NCBI GenBank assembly: GCA_031277615.1
Contig: JAITMC010000002.1
Location: 279,610 to 343,609, forward strand
Source of the DNA: Chryseobacterium sp.
GTDB lineage: Bacteria > Bacteroidota > Bacteroidia > Flavobacteriales > Weeksellaceae
Direction of reading: 5' to 3'
Length of the DNA: 64,000 nt
The position numbers and the translations under genes are program-made. Positions 1 to 7,477 of this stretch are shown piece by piece; position 1 is the stretch's first letter; every line of letters starts with the position of its first letter. The notes below the pieces were generated by a model. The model saw only the letters and a list, made by a program, of their open reading frames with translations. It searched no databases and was not told the origin of the DNA.

Positions 1-2
1 AC

Positions 3-77
3 AAAACTCAAAAGATTATTTCAGATTTTGATAAAGAAATAAAAAAAATAAAATCTCCCAAAAACAAAAAATCCTAA
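3..77 (+). CDS. possible 3' end of an upstream gene
   Basis: A reading frame that is open from the window edge ends in TAA at 75-77. The 24 residues visible are lysine-rich (they include DFDKEIKKIKSPKNKKS), a composition often seen at the C-terminus of flavobacterial proteins. It ends 30 bp before the bestrophin start on the same strand. Nothing can be said about function, and a chance open stretch of this length is quite possible. Confidence 0.3.
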   Translation, partial: KTQKIISDFDKEIKKIKSPKNKKS

Positions 78-107
78 GGAGATCCAAAATGTACATATAA
101 AGAGTTT

Positions 108-986
108 ATGAGAGTCTATAACACCAAACATTTCCTGAAAATCCTTTTCAGTCTGCATAAAAGTGACACCCTGAAAATCCTGTTTCCGAGCATGATCCTT
201 GTAGGACTGTACTCCTGGGGAATTGAATATCTGGAAGTTGAGTACTTCCATCTCACTTCCAAATCAGCCGTCAGCAATGTAGGAATGATCCATTCATTAC
301 TGGGTTTTGTATTATCGCTTTTGCTGGTTTTCAGAACCAATACGGCTTATGACCGATGGTGGGAAGGAAGGAAGCTTTGGGGAAAGCTCGTGAACGACAC
401 CAGAAACTTTGCCATAAAGATCAATACAATTTTGGGAGACCACCGTCAGGATGCAGAACAGATTTCAAGGTATTTGAAATACTTTCCCCACTTTTTAGCC
501 AAGCATCTATCCAAAGAATCCACAAGGCTGGCTCTGGACGAAGATTATACCGAAATAGAAAAATCACTGAAAAATCATGGTCCGAGTGAAATCGTGATTC
601 TTTTAAGCCATAAACTGAATCAGTTAAAAAAAGAAGGCAAAATCACGGAGGTTGAAATGCTGTATCTGGATACCCAGCTCTCGGGTTTTCTGGAAGTATG
701 CGGAGGCTGTGAAAGAATTAAAAACACTCCCATTCCTTATTCTTACTCTTCTTTCATCAAGAAGTTTATCATCCTGTATGTATTTGCCCTGCCGATTGCC
801 TATGTGATCACTATCGGACTTTTCATGATCCCGCTTACTGTTTTTGTTTATTATGTTCTGATGAGTCTGGAACTGATTGCAGAAGAGATTGAAGATCCGT
901 TTAATAATGATGAGAACGATATTCCGATGGAAACAATAGCTCAGAATATTGAGAAAAATGTTCATCAGATCATGGGTAAAAAATAA
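108..986 (+). CDS. bestrophin family / UPF0187 membrane protein
   Basis: This 292-residue protein matches bacterial bestrophins in length and pattern. The family forms pentameric ion channels in the inner membrane; the conducted ion cannot be told from sequence. The N-terminal half has hydrophobic segments at about residues 22-40 and 58-78, followed by the family-typical stretch FRTNTAYDRWWEGRKLWG. A further hydrophobic pair lies near residues 220-255, followed by an acidic IEDPFNNDENDIP loop like the gating/calcium-clasp region of bestrophins. The ATG at 108 has no good Shine-Dalgarno; the strong AAGGAG at 76-81 instead faces an out-of-frame ATG-TAC-ATA-TAA mini-ORF at 89-100. It appears to be a single gene ending in a shared terminator with the convergent neighbour. 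Confidence 0.88.
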   Translation: MRVYNTKHFLKILFSLHKSDTLKILFPSMILVGLYSWGIEYLEVEYFHLTSKSAVSNVGMIHSLLGFVLSLLLVFRTNTAYDRWWEGRKLWGKLVNDTRNFAIKINTILGDHRQDAEQISRYLKYFPHFLAKHLSKESTRLALDEDYTEIEKSLKNHGPSEIVILLSHKLNQLKKEGKITEVEMLYLDTQLSGFLEVCGGCERIKNTPIPYSYSSFIKKFIILYVFALPIAYVITIGLFMIPLTVFVYYVLMSLELIAEEIEDPFNNDENDIPMETIAQNIEKNVHQIMGKK

Positions 987-987
987 A

Positions 988-1008
988 AATCAACCTTAAA
1001 GGTTGATT
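988..1008. terminator. bidirectional hairpin between convergent genes
   Basis: AATCAACCTT (988-997) and AAGGTTGATT (999-1008) form a perfect 10-bp inverted repeat with A/T runs on both sides. It follows the bestrophin stop and also contains the last codons and stop of the minus-strand gene, so one hairpin probably ends both transcripts. Confidence 0.7.
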
Positions 1009-1595
1009 TCTTTGAGTTCGCCGTCCTGTTTTATTTCTACAAACTTACTTTCACGGTTGGCCGCTGAGTAGCCATAGAAGAAGGTCTGGTAAATGGGTGA
1101 AGAATACATATATCCTCCCATCCCGTTGTAGGTATCCGTTCTTCCGGTCTGCTGCTGATAGCTTGCTGTTGCCGTGAAATTAACGATGGTTTCAAGGTAA
1201 TACTTACCGGGTTTAAGTTTTTCAAATTTAAATCTGCCGTGATCATCCGTTAAAGCTTCAATTTTATATTTGAAGGCTTCTTCCGACATATAAACTGTGG
1301 TTTTCCGGTTCTCATATTTCTTTCTCATGTTATAGAACTCCTCAAAATAAGGGGTTACAGGAAAAAGCATCACCACCGTTCCTTTGGGAGCATAGTGTTT
1401 TGTTCCGAACACGGGTTTTATTCCCCAGTTATTTTTCTGTTTGGTGGAAGCCACTCCTTCTATGGTAGAATTTCCGAAGCTGAGCATATCCCGGGCCATC
1501 TTTTTATCAAAGAAAGCCTGTGGAAAATAAGTATTCTGTGCCTTTGCAAAAATAAAAGTCAGTACAAACAGCAGTAAAGCAGATATTTTTTTCAT
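996..1595 (-). CDS. secreted hypothetical protein with carboxypeptidase-like regulatory segment
   Basis: The protein starts with a clear signal peptide (MKKISALLLFVLTFIFAKAQ), so it is exported, probably to the periplasm or surface. The ATG at 1595 is preferred over an in-frame TTG 18 bp upstream because it places the signal peptide at the N-terminus. Around residues 100-135 the pattern LTDDHGRFKFEKLKPGKYYL is typical of carboxypeptidase-regulatory/transthyretin-like beta folds. The last third is rich in Gly, Tyr and Thr (TDTYNGMGGYMYSS). No catalytic motif is visible and I do not recognise a named family. It diverges from the MORN-repeat gene across a 55-bp gap. Confidence 0.75.
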   Translation of the reverse strand: MKKISALLLFVLTFIFAKAQNTYFPQAFFDKKMARDMLSFGNSTIEGVASTKQKNNWGIKPVFGTKHYAPKGTVVMLFPVTPYFEEFYNMRKKYENRKTTVYMSEEAFKYKIEALTDDHGRFKFEKLKPGKYYLETIVNFTATASYQQQTGRTDTYNGMGGYMYSSPIYQTFFYGYSAANRESKFVEIKQDGELKEINL

Positions 1596-1610
1596 GCTAA
1601 TATTTTTAGT

Positions 1611-1618
1611 CAAATATA
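1611..1618 (-). promoter_or_regulatory. -7 element for the secreted hypothetical gene
   Basis: TATATTTG on the minus strand matches the Bacteroidota TAnnTTTG -7 consensus and lies 15 bp upstream of the chosen ATG. No good TTTG is seen at the -33 position. Confidence 0.5.
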
Positions 1619-1628
1619 ACTATTTTAC

Positions 1629-1636
1629 TATTTTTG
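1629..1636 (+). promoter_or_regulatory. -7 element for the MORN-repeat gene
   Basis: TATTTTTG matches TAnnTTTG and lies 14 bp upstream of the ATG at 1651. The -33 position shows only TTTTAG, so the match there is poor. Confidence 0.5.
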
Positions 1637-1650
1637 AAATAAAAAAATCT

Positions 1651-2271
1651 ATGAAATACATTTTTCTGCTATTGATCTCGGCATCATCGTGGGCCATAGC
1701 ACAGAAGCCATGCGGATATAAAGACGGTCTTCAGGAAGGCTCCTGCAAGGATTTTTATGAAAACGGACAGGTAAAGCAGGTCGTGGAGTGGAAAAAGGGA
1801 AAGATAGACGGTGAGGCCGTTTATTACCATGAGAACGGAAAAGTAAAAGCCAAGGGAGAAAATAAAAAGGGCTATAAATACAAAAACTGGGAGTATTACG
1901 ATAAAAACGGTGTCCTGACTTCCAAAGAATATTACAGAAACGGCGAGAAAAACATTTATGATGATAATTCTACCGCGACTTTTTATTCTCCCAACGGTAA
2001 AATAAACGAGGTTTCCAATTATAAATTCGGAAAGCTGGATGGGGAAAGCACCCTTTATCATGAAGACGGAAAGACCGTAAAACAGGTAGGCCGTCATGTA
2101 AACGGATTAGCCGAAGGAAAATGGAAAACCTACTATCCTTCCGGAAAACTTGAGCGGGAAACAGAACTGGTAAATGACAAACGTCACGGCACCAGAATCT
2201 ATTACCGGGAGGACGGAAGCGTTCTGAAAACAGAAGTCTATAAAAACGGACAATTAATCTCTACAAAATAA
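1651..2271 (+). CDS. MORN-repeat (YwqK-like) secreted protein
   Basis: After a signal peptide (MKYIFLLLISASSWAIAQ) the protein consists of repeated MORN_2-type units of about 22 residues with the pattern YxxNGxxKxxxxxKxGKxxGxxxxY, for example YENGQVKQVVEWKKGKIDGE and YHENGKVKAKGENKKGYKYK. Such repeats form extended beta-hairpin surfaces. Databases often call these YwqK-family antitoxins, but there is no toxin partner here, and a cell-envelope scaffold or binding role is equally likely. The ATG at 1651 was chosen because the upstream in-frame TTG would put 19 extra residues before the signal peptide. The next gene starts 4 bp after the stop, so the two are probably cotranscribed. Confidence 0.8.
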   Translation: MKYIFLLLISASSWAIAQKPCGYKDGLQEGSCKDFYENGQVKQVVEWKKGKIDGEAVYYHENGKVKAKGENKKGYKYKNWEYYDKNGVLTSKEYYRNGEKNIYDDNSTATFYSPNGKINEVSNYKFGKLDGESTLYHEDGKTVKQVGRHVNGLAEGKWKTYYPSGKLERETELVNDKRHGTRIYYREDGSVLKTEVYKNGQLISTK

Positions 2272-2275
2272 AACA

Positions 2276-2806
2276 TTGGTACAAAAATTAAAACTGGAAG
2301 AACTTAACAGGATAGACGTAGAAACGTTTAAAAAGGTTGAGAAAATTCCACTGGTTGTTATTTTAGATAATATAAGAAGCATGCACAATGTAGGTGCGGC
2401 CTTCAGAACGGCAGATGCTTTTCTGATCGAAAAAATCATTCTTTGCGGTATTACCCCACAGCCTCCTCACCGTGAAATTCATAAGGCAGCATTAGGGGCT
2501 ACGGAAAGCGTAGACTGGAGCCATGAGAGTGACATCAATACAGCCATCAGCGATTATAAAAGTCTGGGCTACGAAATTATCGGCATTGAACAGACTACTG
2601 ACAGCGGAATGATTACCGATTTCAGCATCGATAAAACAAAGAAATATGCCCTGATCTTAGGCAACGAAGTAGAAGGAATCAGTGATGAAGCCTTACCCAA
2701 TATTGAAACTTTCCTGGAAATTCCACAGCTTGGAACCAAGCATTCCCTGAATGTAAGTGTATGCGGCGGAATCGTTATGTGGGAATTTGCAAAAGCCCTA
2801 AAATAA
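2276..2806 (+). CDS. TrmH/SpoU family RNA 2'-O-methyltransferase
   Basis: At 176 residues this is a short SpoU methyltransferase (SPOUT fold, trefoil knot), which uses S-adenosylmethionine to methylate a ribose 2'-OH in tRNA or rRNA. The three family motifs are visible: DNIRSMHNVGAAFRTADA near residues 26-43, YALILGNEVEGIS near 124-136 and IPQLGTKHSLNVSVCGGIV near 149-167. The target nucleotide cannot be assigned. The start is a TTG (TTG GTA CAA), 4 bp after the MORN gene; it is supported because it gives the usual N-terminus with a KLKLEELNRIDVETFKK stretch, and no ATG is available before motif 1. Confidence 0.88.
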   Translation: MVQKLKLEELNRIDVETFKKVEKIPLVVILDNIRSMHNVGAAFRTADAFLIEKIILCGITPQPPHREIHKAALGATESVDWSHESDINTAISDYKSLGYEIIGIEQTTDSGMITDFSIDKTKKYALILGNEVEGISDEALPNIETFLEIPQLGTKHSLNVSVCGGIVMWEFAKALK

Positions 2807-2808
2807 AA

Positions 2809-2842
2809 AAACTGCATATGTCCTTAGTAGACAGTGCAGTTT
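2809..2842 (+). terminator. hairpin after the RNA methyltransferase gene
   Basis: AAACTGCA (2809-2816) pairs with TGCAGTTT (2835-2842), and an inner TGTC/GACA pair extends the stem. There is no strong T-run directly after it, so it may be a weak terminator or an mRNA 3'-end stabiliser. Confidence 0.45.
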
Positions 2843-2947
2843 GAAATAAATCTAATAAAAAGTAAAAATGAAAGGCGACAAAGATACCTTTTTTTTCCTT
2901 ACAAACAAATTTTAGAATCATTTTTTTTATTTTTTCAGAAAAAAAGT

Positions 2948-2979
2948 TTTGTTTTCAGAAATTATTTCATTTAATTTTT
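2948..2979 (+). promoter_or_regulatory. candidate promoter for CBS-nadK
   Basis: TTTG (2948-2951) is followed after 20 bp by TAATTTTT (2972-2979), a one-mismatch TAnnTTTG element, 14 bp before the ATG. The surroundings are very AT-rich, so a chance match is possible. Confidence 0.4.
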
Positions 2980-2993
2980 TATAAATTAGCACA

Positions 2994-3644
2994 ATGTTTA
3001 TCAAGGATTATATCTCAAAAGACTTTCCGTGTTTTAGCCTGTCTGACTCAATAGAATCAGCAAGAAATACATTAGAGGACTTTGGATATTCCCATATTTT
3101 CATCAAAAAATCCCATCACTTTTACGGAGCTATTGCCAAAGACTTCCTGTATGAGCATGACGGGACCCTGAAAGACCTTGAACATCAGATTGAACGCTTT
3201 GCCATTCTGGAGGACAACAATGTTATGGACAGCATTCGCCTGTTCTACACCTTCAGTTCCAACGTGATTCCTGTAATCAACAAAAATGAAAAGTATCTGG
3301 GCTATATTACCTGTGACGATATTTTTCAGGATCTTTCCCGCTATCCCCTGTTTTCTGAATCCGGAGCTATTCTTACGATAGAAACACCGGCCAGAAAATA
3401 TTCAATGACGGAGATCGCCAATATTGTGGAAAGCAACAATTCAAAGTTTTACGGCGGATTCATCAGTTTTATGTCTGATGAGGTGATTCATGTGACCATC
3501 AAGATCAGCAATGAAAATCTGGCTTCGATAGACGCTACTTTTGACCGGTACGATTACAGAATCGTAGAAAAATATTATTCTGATGAAAAATCAGATCTGT
3601 TTAAGGACCGGTTCGGATTTTTCCAAAAATTTATAGAGATATAA
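2994..3644 (+). CDS. CBS-domain protein
   Basis: The 216-residue protein has a pair of CBS units in the first ~130 residues (SDSIESARNTLEDFGYSHIFI and the second ending YLGYITCDDIF), which in other proteins bind adenine nucleotides. The last ~80 residues resemble an ACT-like regulatory fold (IVESNNSKFYGGFISFM). No enzyme domain is attached. The stop codon is followed after one base by the NAD kinase ATG, so translation is probably coupled; a regulatory link between adenylate sensing and NADP synthesis is a reasonable inference but is not shown by the sequence. Confidence 0.8.
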   Translation: MFIKDYISKDFPCFSLSDSIESARNTLEDFGYSHIFIKKSHHFYGAIAKDFLYEHDGTLKDLEHQIERFAILEDNNVMDSIRLFYTFSSNVIPVINKNEKYLGYITCDDIFQDLSRYPLFSESGAILTIETPARKYSMTEIANIVESNNSKFYGGFISFMSDEVIHVTIKISNENLASIDATFDRYDYRIVEKYYSDEKSDLFKDRFGFFQKFIEI

Positions 3645-3645
3645 C

Positions 3646-4512
3646 ATGAAGGCTGCCATATATTCCCAGAAAAAAGACCTCGATACCTTTTTATATTTAA
3701 GCAAGTTTATTTCAGAACTTGAAAGCCGGGGCGTAAAATCTGTTCTGTACGATGAAATGGCCGAAGCCCTCCAGTTTTCGAAGATATTTGAAACTTTTAA
3801 CTGCAAACAGGACCTTATAGACAAGGAAGTGGATCTTTTTTTTACCTTCGGGGGCGACGGAACGATCGTGAATTCCCTAACCTTCATTGAAGATCTTGAA
3901 ATTCCTGTAGTAGGGGTCAATACCGGAAGACTTGGATTCCTTGCATTTTTCACAAAAGAAGAAGCTTTTAAAGAGCTTGATGCTATTCTGAAAGGTGATG
4001 TAAAAACAAGCAGACGCTCTGTGATTGAAGTGGTTTCTCCAAAATCTGACGATTTTTTCCCATACGCCCTGAATGACGTTACCGTTTCCCGTAAGGAAAC
4101 CACCTCCATGATTACCGTAGATTCTTATATCAATAATGAATTTCTGAATGTTTTCTGGGGTGATGGGGTTATTGTTTCCACCCCAACAGGTTCTACTGCT
4201 TACTCACTGAGCTGCGGCGGGCCGATTATTTCTCCGAACAACGAAAACTTCGTCATCACTCCTATCGCTCCTCACAACCTGAACGTAAGACCTTTAGTAG
4301 TGAATGACAGGGTAGAAATAAAATTCAAAGTGGAAAGCCGTGTCCCTCAGTATTCCCTTTCCCTGGATTCCAGGCTCGTTCATATTGAAACTGATAAAGA
4401 GATTATCATTAAAAAGGCGGATTTCCAGATCCTTCTGGTACAGCCCAACACCTTAAGCTTCTACGAAACCATCCGCCAGAAGCTGCTTTGGGGCAGGGAC
4501 AAAAGAAATTAG
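3646..4512 (+). CDS. nadK: NAD kinase
   Basis: NAD kinase makes NADP from NAD using ATP or polyphosphate in the cytoplasm. The 288 residues include the signature GGDGT (residues 69-73, with N76 following), the NTGRLGFLA stretch near residue 92, the substrate-binding ALNDVTVSRKET segment and the glycine-rich TPTGSTAYSLSCGGPI motif. Length is normal for the family. It is read directly after the CBS-domain gene with a one-base gap and is followed by 70 bp before the aldolase gene. Confidence 0.95.
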   Translation: MKAAIYSQKKDLDTFLYLSKFISELESRGVKSVLYDEMAEALQFSKIFETFNCKQDLIDKEVDLFFTFGGDGTIVNSLTFIEDLEIPVVGVNTGRLGFLAFFTKEEAFKELDAILKGDVKTSRRSVIEVVSPKSDDFFPYALNDVTVSRKETTSMITVDSYINNEFLNVFWGDGVIVSTPTGSTAYSLSCGGPIISPNNENFVITPIAPHNLNVRPLVVNDRVEIKFKVESRVPQYSLSLDSRLVHIETDKEIIIKKADFQILLVQPNTLSFYETIRQKLLWGRDKRN

Positions 4513-4583
4513 TAATTCCTCAAAAATGATTACCTTTACAGGAATTTATAAAAACGCCTAATAATAAAAATAAAAAGTAAAAC

Positions 4584-5654
4584 ATGAGCAGAATTTTTCC
4601 GGCAGGAGTTGCCACAGGTCAGTTAGTTACCGACATTTTTCAGTACGCTAAAGAAAACAAATTTGCACTGCCTGCAGTAAACGTAATTGGTTCTAGCAAC
4701 GTAAATGCTACGATGGAAACTGCAGCGAAATTAAATTCACCTGTTATTATCCAGTTTTCCAACGGAGGTGCTGCCTTCAACGCAGGAAAAGGATTAAGCA
4801 ATGACGGACAGAAGTCTGCCATCTTAGGAGCTATTGCAGGAGCAAAACATATTCACACCCTGGCAGAAGCTTACGGAGCTACTGTTATTTTACATACCGA
4901 CCACTGTGCTAAGAAACTATTGCCGTGGATTGACGGGTTGATGGATGCGAACGAAGAATTCTTCAAGCAGACAGGAAAATCCCTTTATTCATCTCATATG
5001 CTTGATCTTTCTGAAGAATCTTTGGAAGAAAACCTTGAGATTTCTGCAAGATATTTCGAGAGAATGGCCAAACTTCAGATGACCCTTGAAGTGGAAATCG
5101 GAGTAACGGGTGGAGAAGAAGACGGTGTTGACAATTCTGACGTAGACAACTCGAAACTATATACGCAGCCGGAAGATGTAGCTTATACTTATGAAAAACT
5201 AAAAGCTATTTCTGACAACTTTACCATTGCTGCTGCTTTCGGTAACGTACACGGAGTTTACAAGCCAGGAAATGTGGTTCTTACCCCAAAAATCCTTGAC
5301 AACTCCCAGAAATATGTTCAGGAGAAATTCGGAACAGCAGACAAGCCGATCAATTTCGTATTCCACGGAGGTTCCGGTTCTACACTGGAAGAAATCAGAG
5401 AAGCGATTGACTACGGTGTTATCAAAATGAACATCGACACAGACCTTCAGTTCGCTTATACAGAAGGGGTTAGAGATTATATGGTAAACAATATCGATTA
5501 CCTTAGATCACAGATCGGAAACCCTGAAGGAGAAGAAAAACCTAACAAAAAATTCTACGACCCAAGAGTATGGGTAAGAAAAGGTGAAGAAACTTTCTCT
5601 ACAAGACTGGTAAAAGCGTTTGAGGATTTAAATAACGTAAATACTTTAAAATAA
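4584..5654 (+). CDS. fbaA: class II fructose-bisphosphate aldolase
   Basis: The enzyme reversibly splits fructose-1,6-bisphosphate into glyceraldehyde-3-phosphate and dihydroxyacetone phosphate. At 356 residues it is the long class IIA type. The zinc-binding and catalytic motifs are seen: ATVILHTDHCAKK (Asp and His of the active site), EVEIGVTGGEEDG, AAAFGNVHGVY, VFHGGSGS and MNIDTDLQFA. Its codon use looks strongly biased towards a few codons, as expected for a highly expressed glycolytic gene. A TACCTTTA element at 4531-4538 could be its -7 box. Confidence 0.96.
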   Translation: MSRIFPAGVATGQLVTDIFQYAKENKFALPAVNVIGSSNVNATMETAAKLNSPVIIQFSNGGAAFNAGKGLSNDGQKSAILGAIAGAKHIHTLAEAYGATVILHTDHCAKKLLPWIDGLMDANEEFFKQTGKSLYSSHMLDLSEESLEENLEISARYFERMAKLQMTLEVEIGVTGGEEDGVDNSDVDNSKLYTQPEDVAYTYEKLKAISDNFTIAAAFGNVHGVYKPGNVVLTPKILDNSQKYVQEKFGTADKPINFVFHGGSGSTLEEIREAIDYGVIKMNIDTDLQFAYTEGVRDYMVNNIDYLRSQIGNPEGEEKPNKKFYDPRVWVRKGEETFSTRLVKAFEDLNNVNTLK

Positions 5655-5666
5655 GAACTGTACATT

Positions 5667-5712
5667 TGTATTAATGTAAAAACATTCATCAGGATGCGTT
5701 TACATTAATACA
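5667..5712. repeat. perfect 14-bp inverted repeat in the fbaA-accD gap
   Basis: TGTATTAATGTAAA (5667-5680) is repeated exactly in reverse complement as TTTACATTAATACA (5699-5712), with an 18-bp spacer that itself can pair partly. There is no T-run behind it, so it is not a standard terminator. It overlaps a possible -7 element TACATTTG (5661-5668). It could be an operator or an mRNA structure ahead of accD. Confidence 0.6.
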
Positions 5713-5743
5713 TTTTACATTTATACCTTAATACTCATACAAA

Positions 5744-6598
5744 ATGGCATTCGACTGGTTTAAAAGAAAAACAAAAAACATTACCACCTCTACTGATGAA
5801 AAAAAGGATGTTCCCAAAGGCCTATGGCACCAGACTCCATCAGGAAAAATAGTGGAGCATGATGAACTGAAGAGAAATAATTATGTTTCTCCTGAAGATG
5901 GATTTCATGTAAGAATAGGAAGTGCAGAATTTTTTGATATCCTTTTTGACGAAGGTAAGTTCACTGAACTGGATGCCAATGTTGAAAGTATTGATATCCT
6001 GAACTTTAAAGATACCAAACCTTATAAGGACCGTTTAAAAGAGGTAAAAGCTAAAACCAAGCTTACCGACTCTATCCGTAATGCTGTGGGAACAGTAAAA
6101 GGAACCCAAATAGTGGTTTCCTGTATGGATTTTGCATTTATCGGAGGATCTTTGGGTTCTGTGATGGGAGAAAAGATCAGAAGAGCAGTAGATTACTGCA
6201 TCGAGCACAAACTTCCGTACATGATCATCTGTCAGTCCGGAGGAGCAAGAATGCAGGAAGCAACCTATTCCCTGATGCAGCTTGCCAAAGTTCAGGCTAA
6301 ACTTGCCCAGCTTTCAGAAGCAGGACTTTTATATATCGCTTACCTGTGTGATCCTACTTTCGGAGGAATTACCGCTTCGTTTGCAATGACGGCAGATATC
6401 ATCATGGCTGAGCCGGGTGCACTGATCGGTTTTGCAGGCCCTAGGGTAATCCGTGAAACAATCGGAAGAGATCTTCCGGAAGGTTTCCAGACGTCAGAAT
6501 TCCTTCAGGAAAAAGGATTTGTAGACTTCATCGTTAAAAGAACAGAAATTCAGGATACCGTAGCCAAAACAGTTAATTTACTGGCTGTACACGCTTAA
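5744..6598 (+). CDS. accD: acetyl-CoA carboxylase carboxyltransferase subunit beta
   Basis: This is the beta subunit of the carboxyltransferase that, with AccA, moves the carboxyl group from biotin to acetyl-CoA to give malonyl-CoA for fatty acid synthesis. The 284 residues show the crotonase-like core with [11 protein letters not shown], the oxyanion-hole region [13 protein letters not shown] and [13 protein letters not shown]. The N-terminal zinc ribbon of the E. coli enzyme is altered: where two CxxC pairs are expected, the sequence reads TPSG and SPED, so zinc binding seems to be lost while the surrounding segment is kept. The gene ends in a clear terminator. Confidence 0.95.
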   Translation: MAFDWFKRKTKNITTSTDEKKDVPKGLWHQTPSGKIVEHDELKRNNYVSPEDGFHVRIGSAEFFDILFDEGKFTELDANVESIDILNFKDTKPYKDRLKEVKAKTKLTDSIRNAVGTVKGTQIVVSCMDFAFIGGSLGSVMGEKIRRAVDYCIEHKLPYMIICQSGGARMQEATYSLMQLAKVQAKLAQLSEAGLLYIAYLCDPTFGGITASFAMTADIIMAEPGALIGFAGPRVIRETIGRDLPEGFQTSEFLQEKGFVDFIVKRTEIQDTVAKTVNLLAVHA

Positions 6599-6618
6599 TT
6601 CCCGTAACCCAACAATAC

Positions 6619-6648
6619 AATCTCTCTCTCATTGGGGAGAGATTTTTT
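6619..6648 (+). terminator. rho-independent terminator of accD
   Basis: AATCTCTC (6619-6626) pairs with GAGAGATT (6637-6644) and is followed by a T-run. It ends only 5 bp before the next gene's ATG, so that gene must be expressed by read-through or from a promoter within this area. Confidence 0.8.
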
Positions 6649-6652
6649 ATTT

Positions 6653-7162
6653 ATGAGGACTTTTAAGATATTTTTCAATACCATCCGGAGTATGAGCTTT
6701 AAAAAGATCATGCGTCTCTTATCGCTCGTTCTTCCCCATCCTCTTTTTGCCTTGCTGAGTTTTCATGCCACCGTGCAGGCTTTTGCCATTGCCCAGAAAA
6801 AGTTTCCCGAAACCGCCTCCAACAATGGGATCGGAAATGCCTTCAGACATGCATTATGGTGCTGTTTTATCATGATGTACTGCTGTAAGGTATCTTCGCC
6901 CCAAAAAGCGCTGGATTTCTGTAAGAGAATGACGGATATGCACGAGGAATTGTTTCCGAATAAGCCCTTGGAAACCAAAATGGACCTTCACAACAACAAA
7001 ATCGGAATGGACTATTTTATGGAGCTTCTTCCGGGAATTCACCGCCAGTTTTTTGAAAAAAGTTTCTTTATCGATGGACTGGTCAAAAAAATGGAGGATG
7101 CTAAAGTGCTAAAAAATCTGGAGGATGATTTTGAAGGACACCTTGTTTATCTGGAAGACTAA
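6653..7162 (+). CDS. DUF6973-like hypothetical protein
   Basis: I recognise the pattern NGIGNAFRHALW near residues 58-69 and MDLHNNKIGMDYF further on, which recalls the DUF6973 family of unknown function; this is from memory and not verified. The conserved His and Asn residues in these motifs could bind a metal or act catalytically. A hydrophobic stretch near residues 16-36 (LLSLVLPHPLFALLSFHA) suggests membrane association. The ATG at 6653 was chosen over an in-frame TTG at 6632 because the TTG lies inside the accD terminator hairpin. Confidence 0.65.
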   Translation: MRTFKIFFNTIRSMSFKKIMRLLSLVLPHPLFALLSFHATVQAFAIAQKKFPETASNNGIGNAFRHALWCCFIMMYCCKVSSPQKALDFCKRMTDMHEELFPNKPLETKMDLHNNKIGMDYFMELLPGIHRQFFEKSFFIDGLVKKMEDAKVLKNLEDDFEGHLVYLED

Positions 7163-7172
7163 GCATATGCCT

Positions 7173-7441
7173 TTTAAACACCAAGAATTCGCAAAGAATC
7201 TATAATTATGTATATTTTTCGAACGCAAGGGGCATTTCATTCAGCAAGGAATAACTCAACCAGAGGTCTCTGCCAAATGCTAACGCCGCTGTGAACGGAA
7301 AACCGGCATCTTCCAATAAAATCCTGGCGAACATCGCGTTAAAATATATGATTTTCAAAAGCTTGAGAATCTTGTCAGCAGAATTCTTTCCCCATCTCAA
7401 AAACTTAAGTGTTTAATTCTTTGTAACTTTTGTGGTTTAAA
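7173..7441. mobile_element. MITE-like non-coding element with imperfect terminal inverted repeats
   Basis: The 315-bp gap downstream of the DUF6973-like gene holds a ~269-bp element. Its left end (7173-7202) starts TTTAAACACC and contains CAAAGAAT; the reverse complement of the right end (7412-7441) starts TTTAAACCAC and contains CAAAGAAT at almost the same offset. The interior has CGCAAGG and TTTCATTCAGCAA blocks also found, degenerate, near 48.6 kb. A 64-codon minus-strand reading frame inside has no recognisable features and I do not treat it as a gene. No transposase is present, so it would be non-autonomous or an eroded remnant. Confidence 0.6.
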
Positions 7442-7450
7442 GTATTTTTG
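7420..7450 (+). promoter_or_regulatory. promoter of the SpmAB-like gene
   Basis: TTTG (7420-7423), a 19-bp spacer and TATTTTTG (7443-7450) fit the Bacteroidota consensus exactly. The -33 box lies inside the right terminal repeat of the MITE-like element and the -7 box begins 2 bp outside it. Confidence 0.7.
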
Positions 7451-7477
7451 ATAAGTTTAAACAATTAAATCAATCGA

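Noticed and set aside
1651-2271. Toxin-antitoxin module, from the YwqK antitoxin label of MORN-repeat proteins
   Set aside because: The protein has a signal peptide and no toxin-like neighbour; the label is only a family name.
2868-2915. 15-codon ATG frame in front of the CBS gene
   Set aside because: It is mostly a poly-T coded Phe run in an AT-rich spacer with a weak hairpin; no support for translation.
4513-4583. Riboswitch in front of the aldolase gene
   Set aside because: The 71-bp leader is too short and shows no stable paired structure.
7206-7400. 64-codon minus-strand reading frame in the gap after the DUF6973-like gene
   Set aside because: It lies wholly inside the MITE-like element, has no recognisable motif or promoter, and its sequence is shared with non-coding repeats elsewhere.
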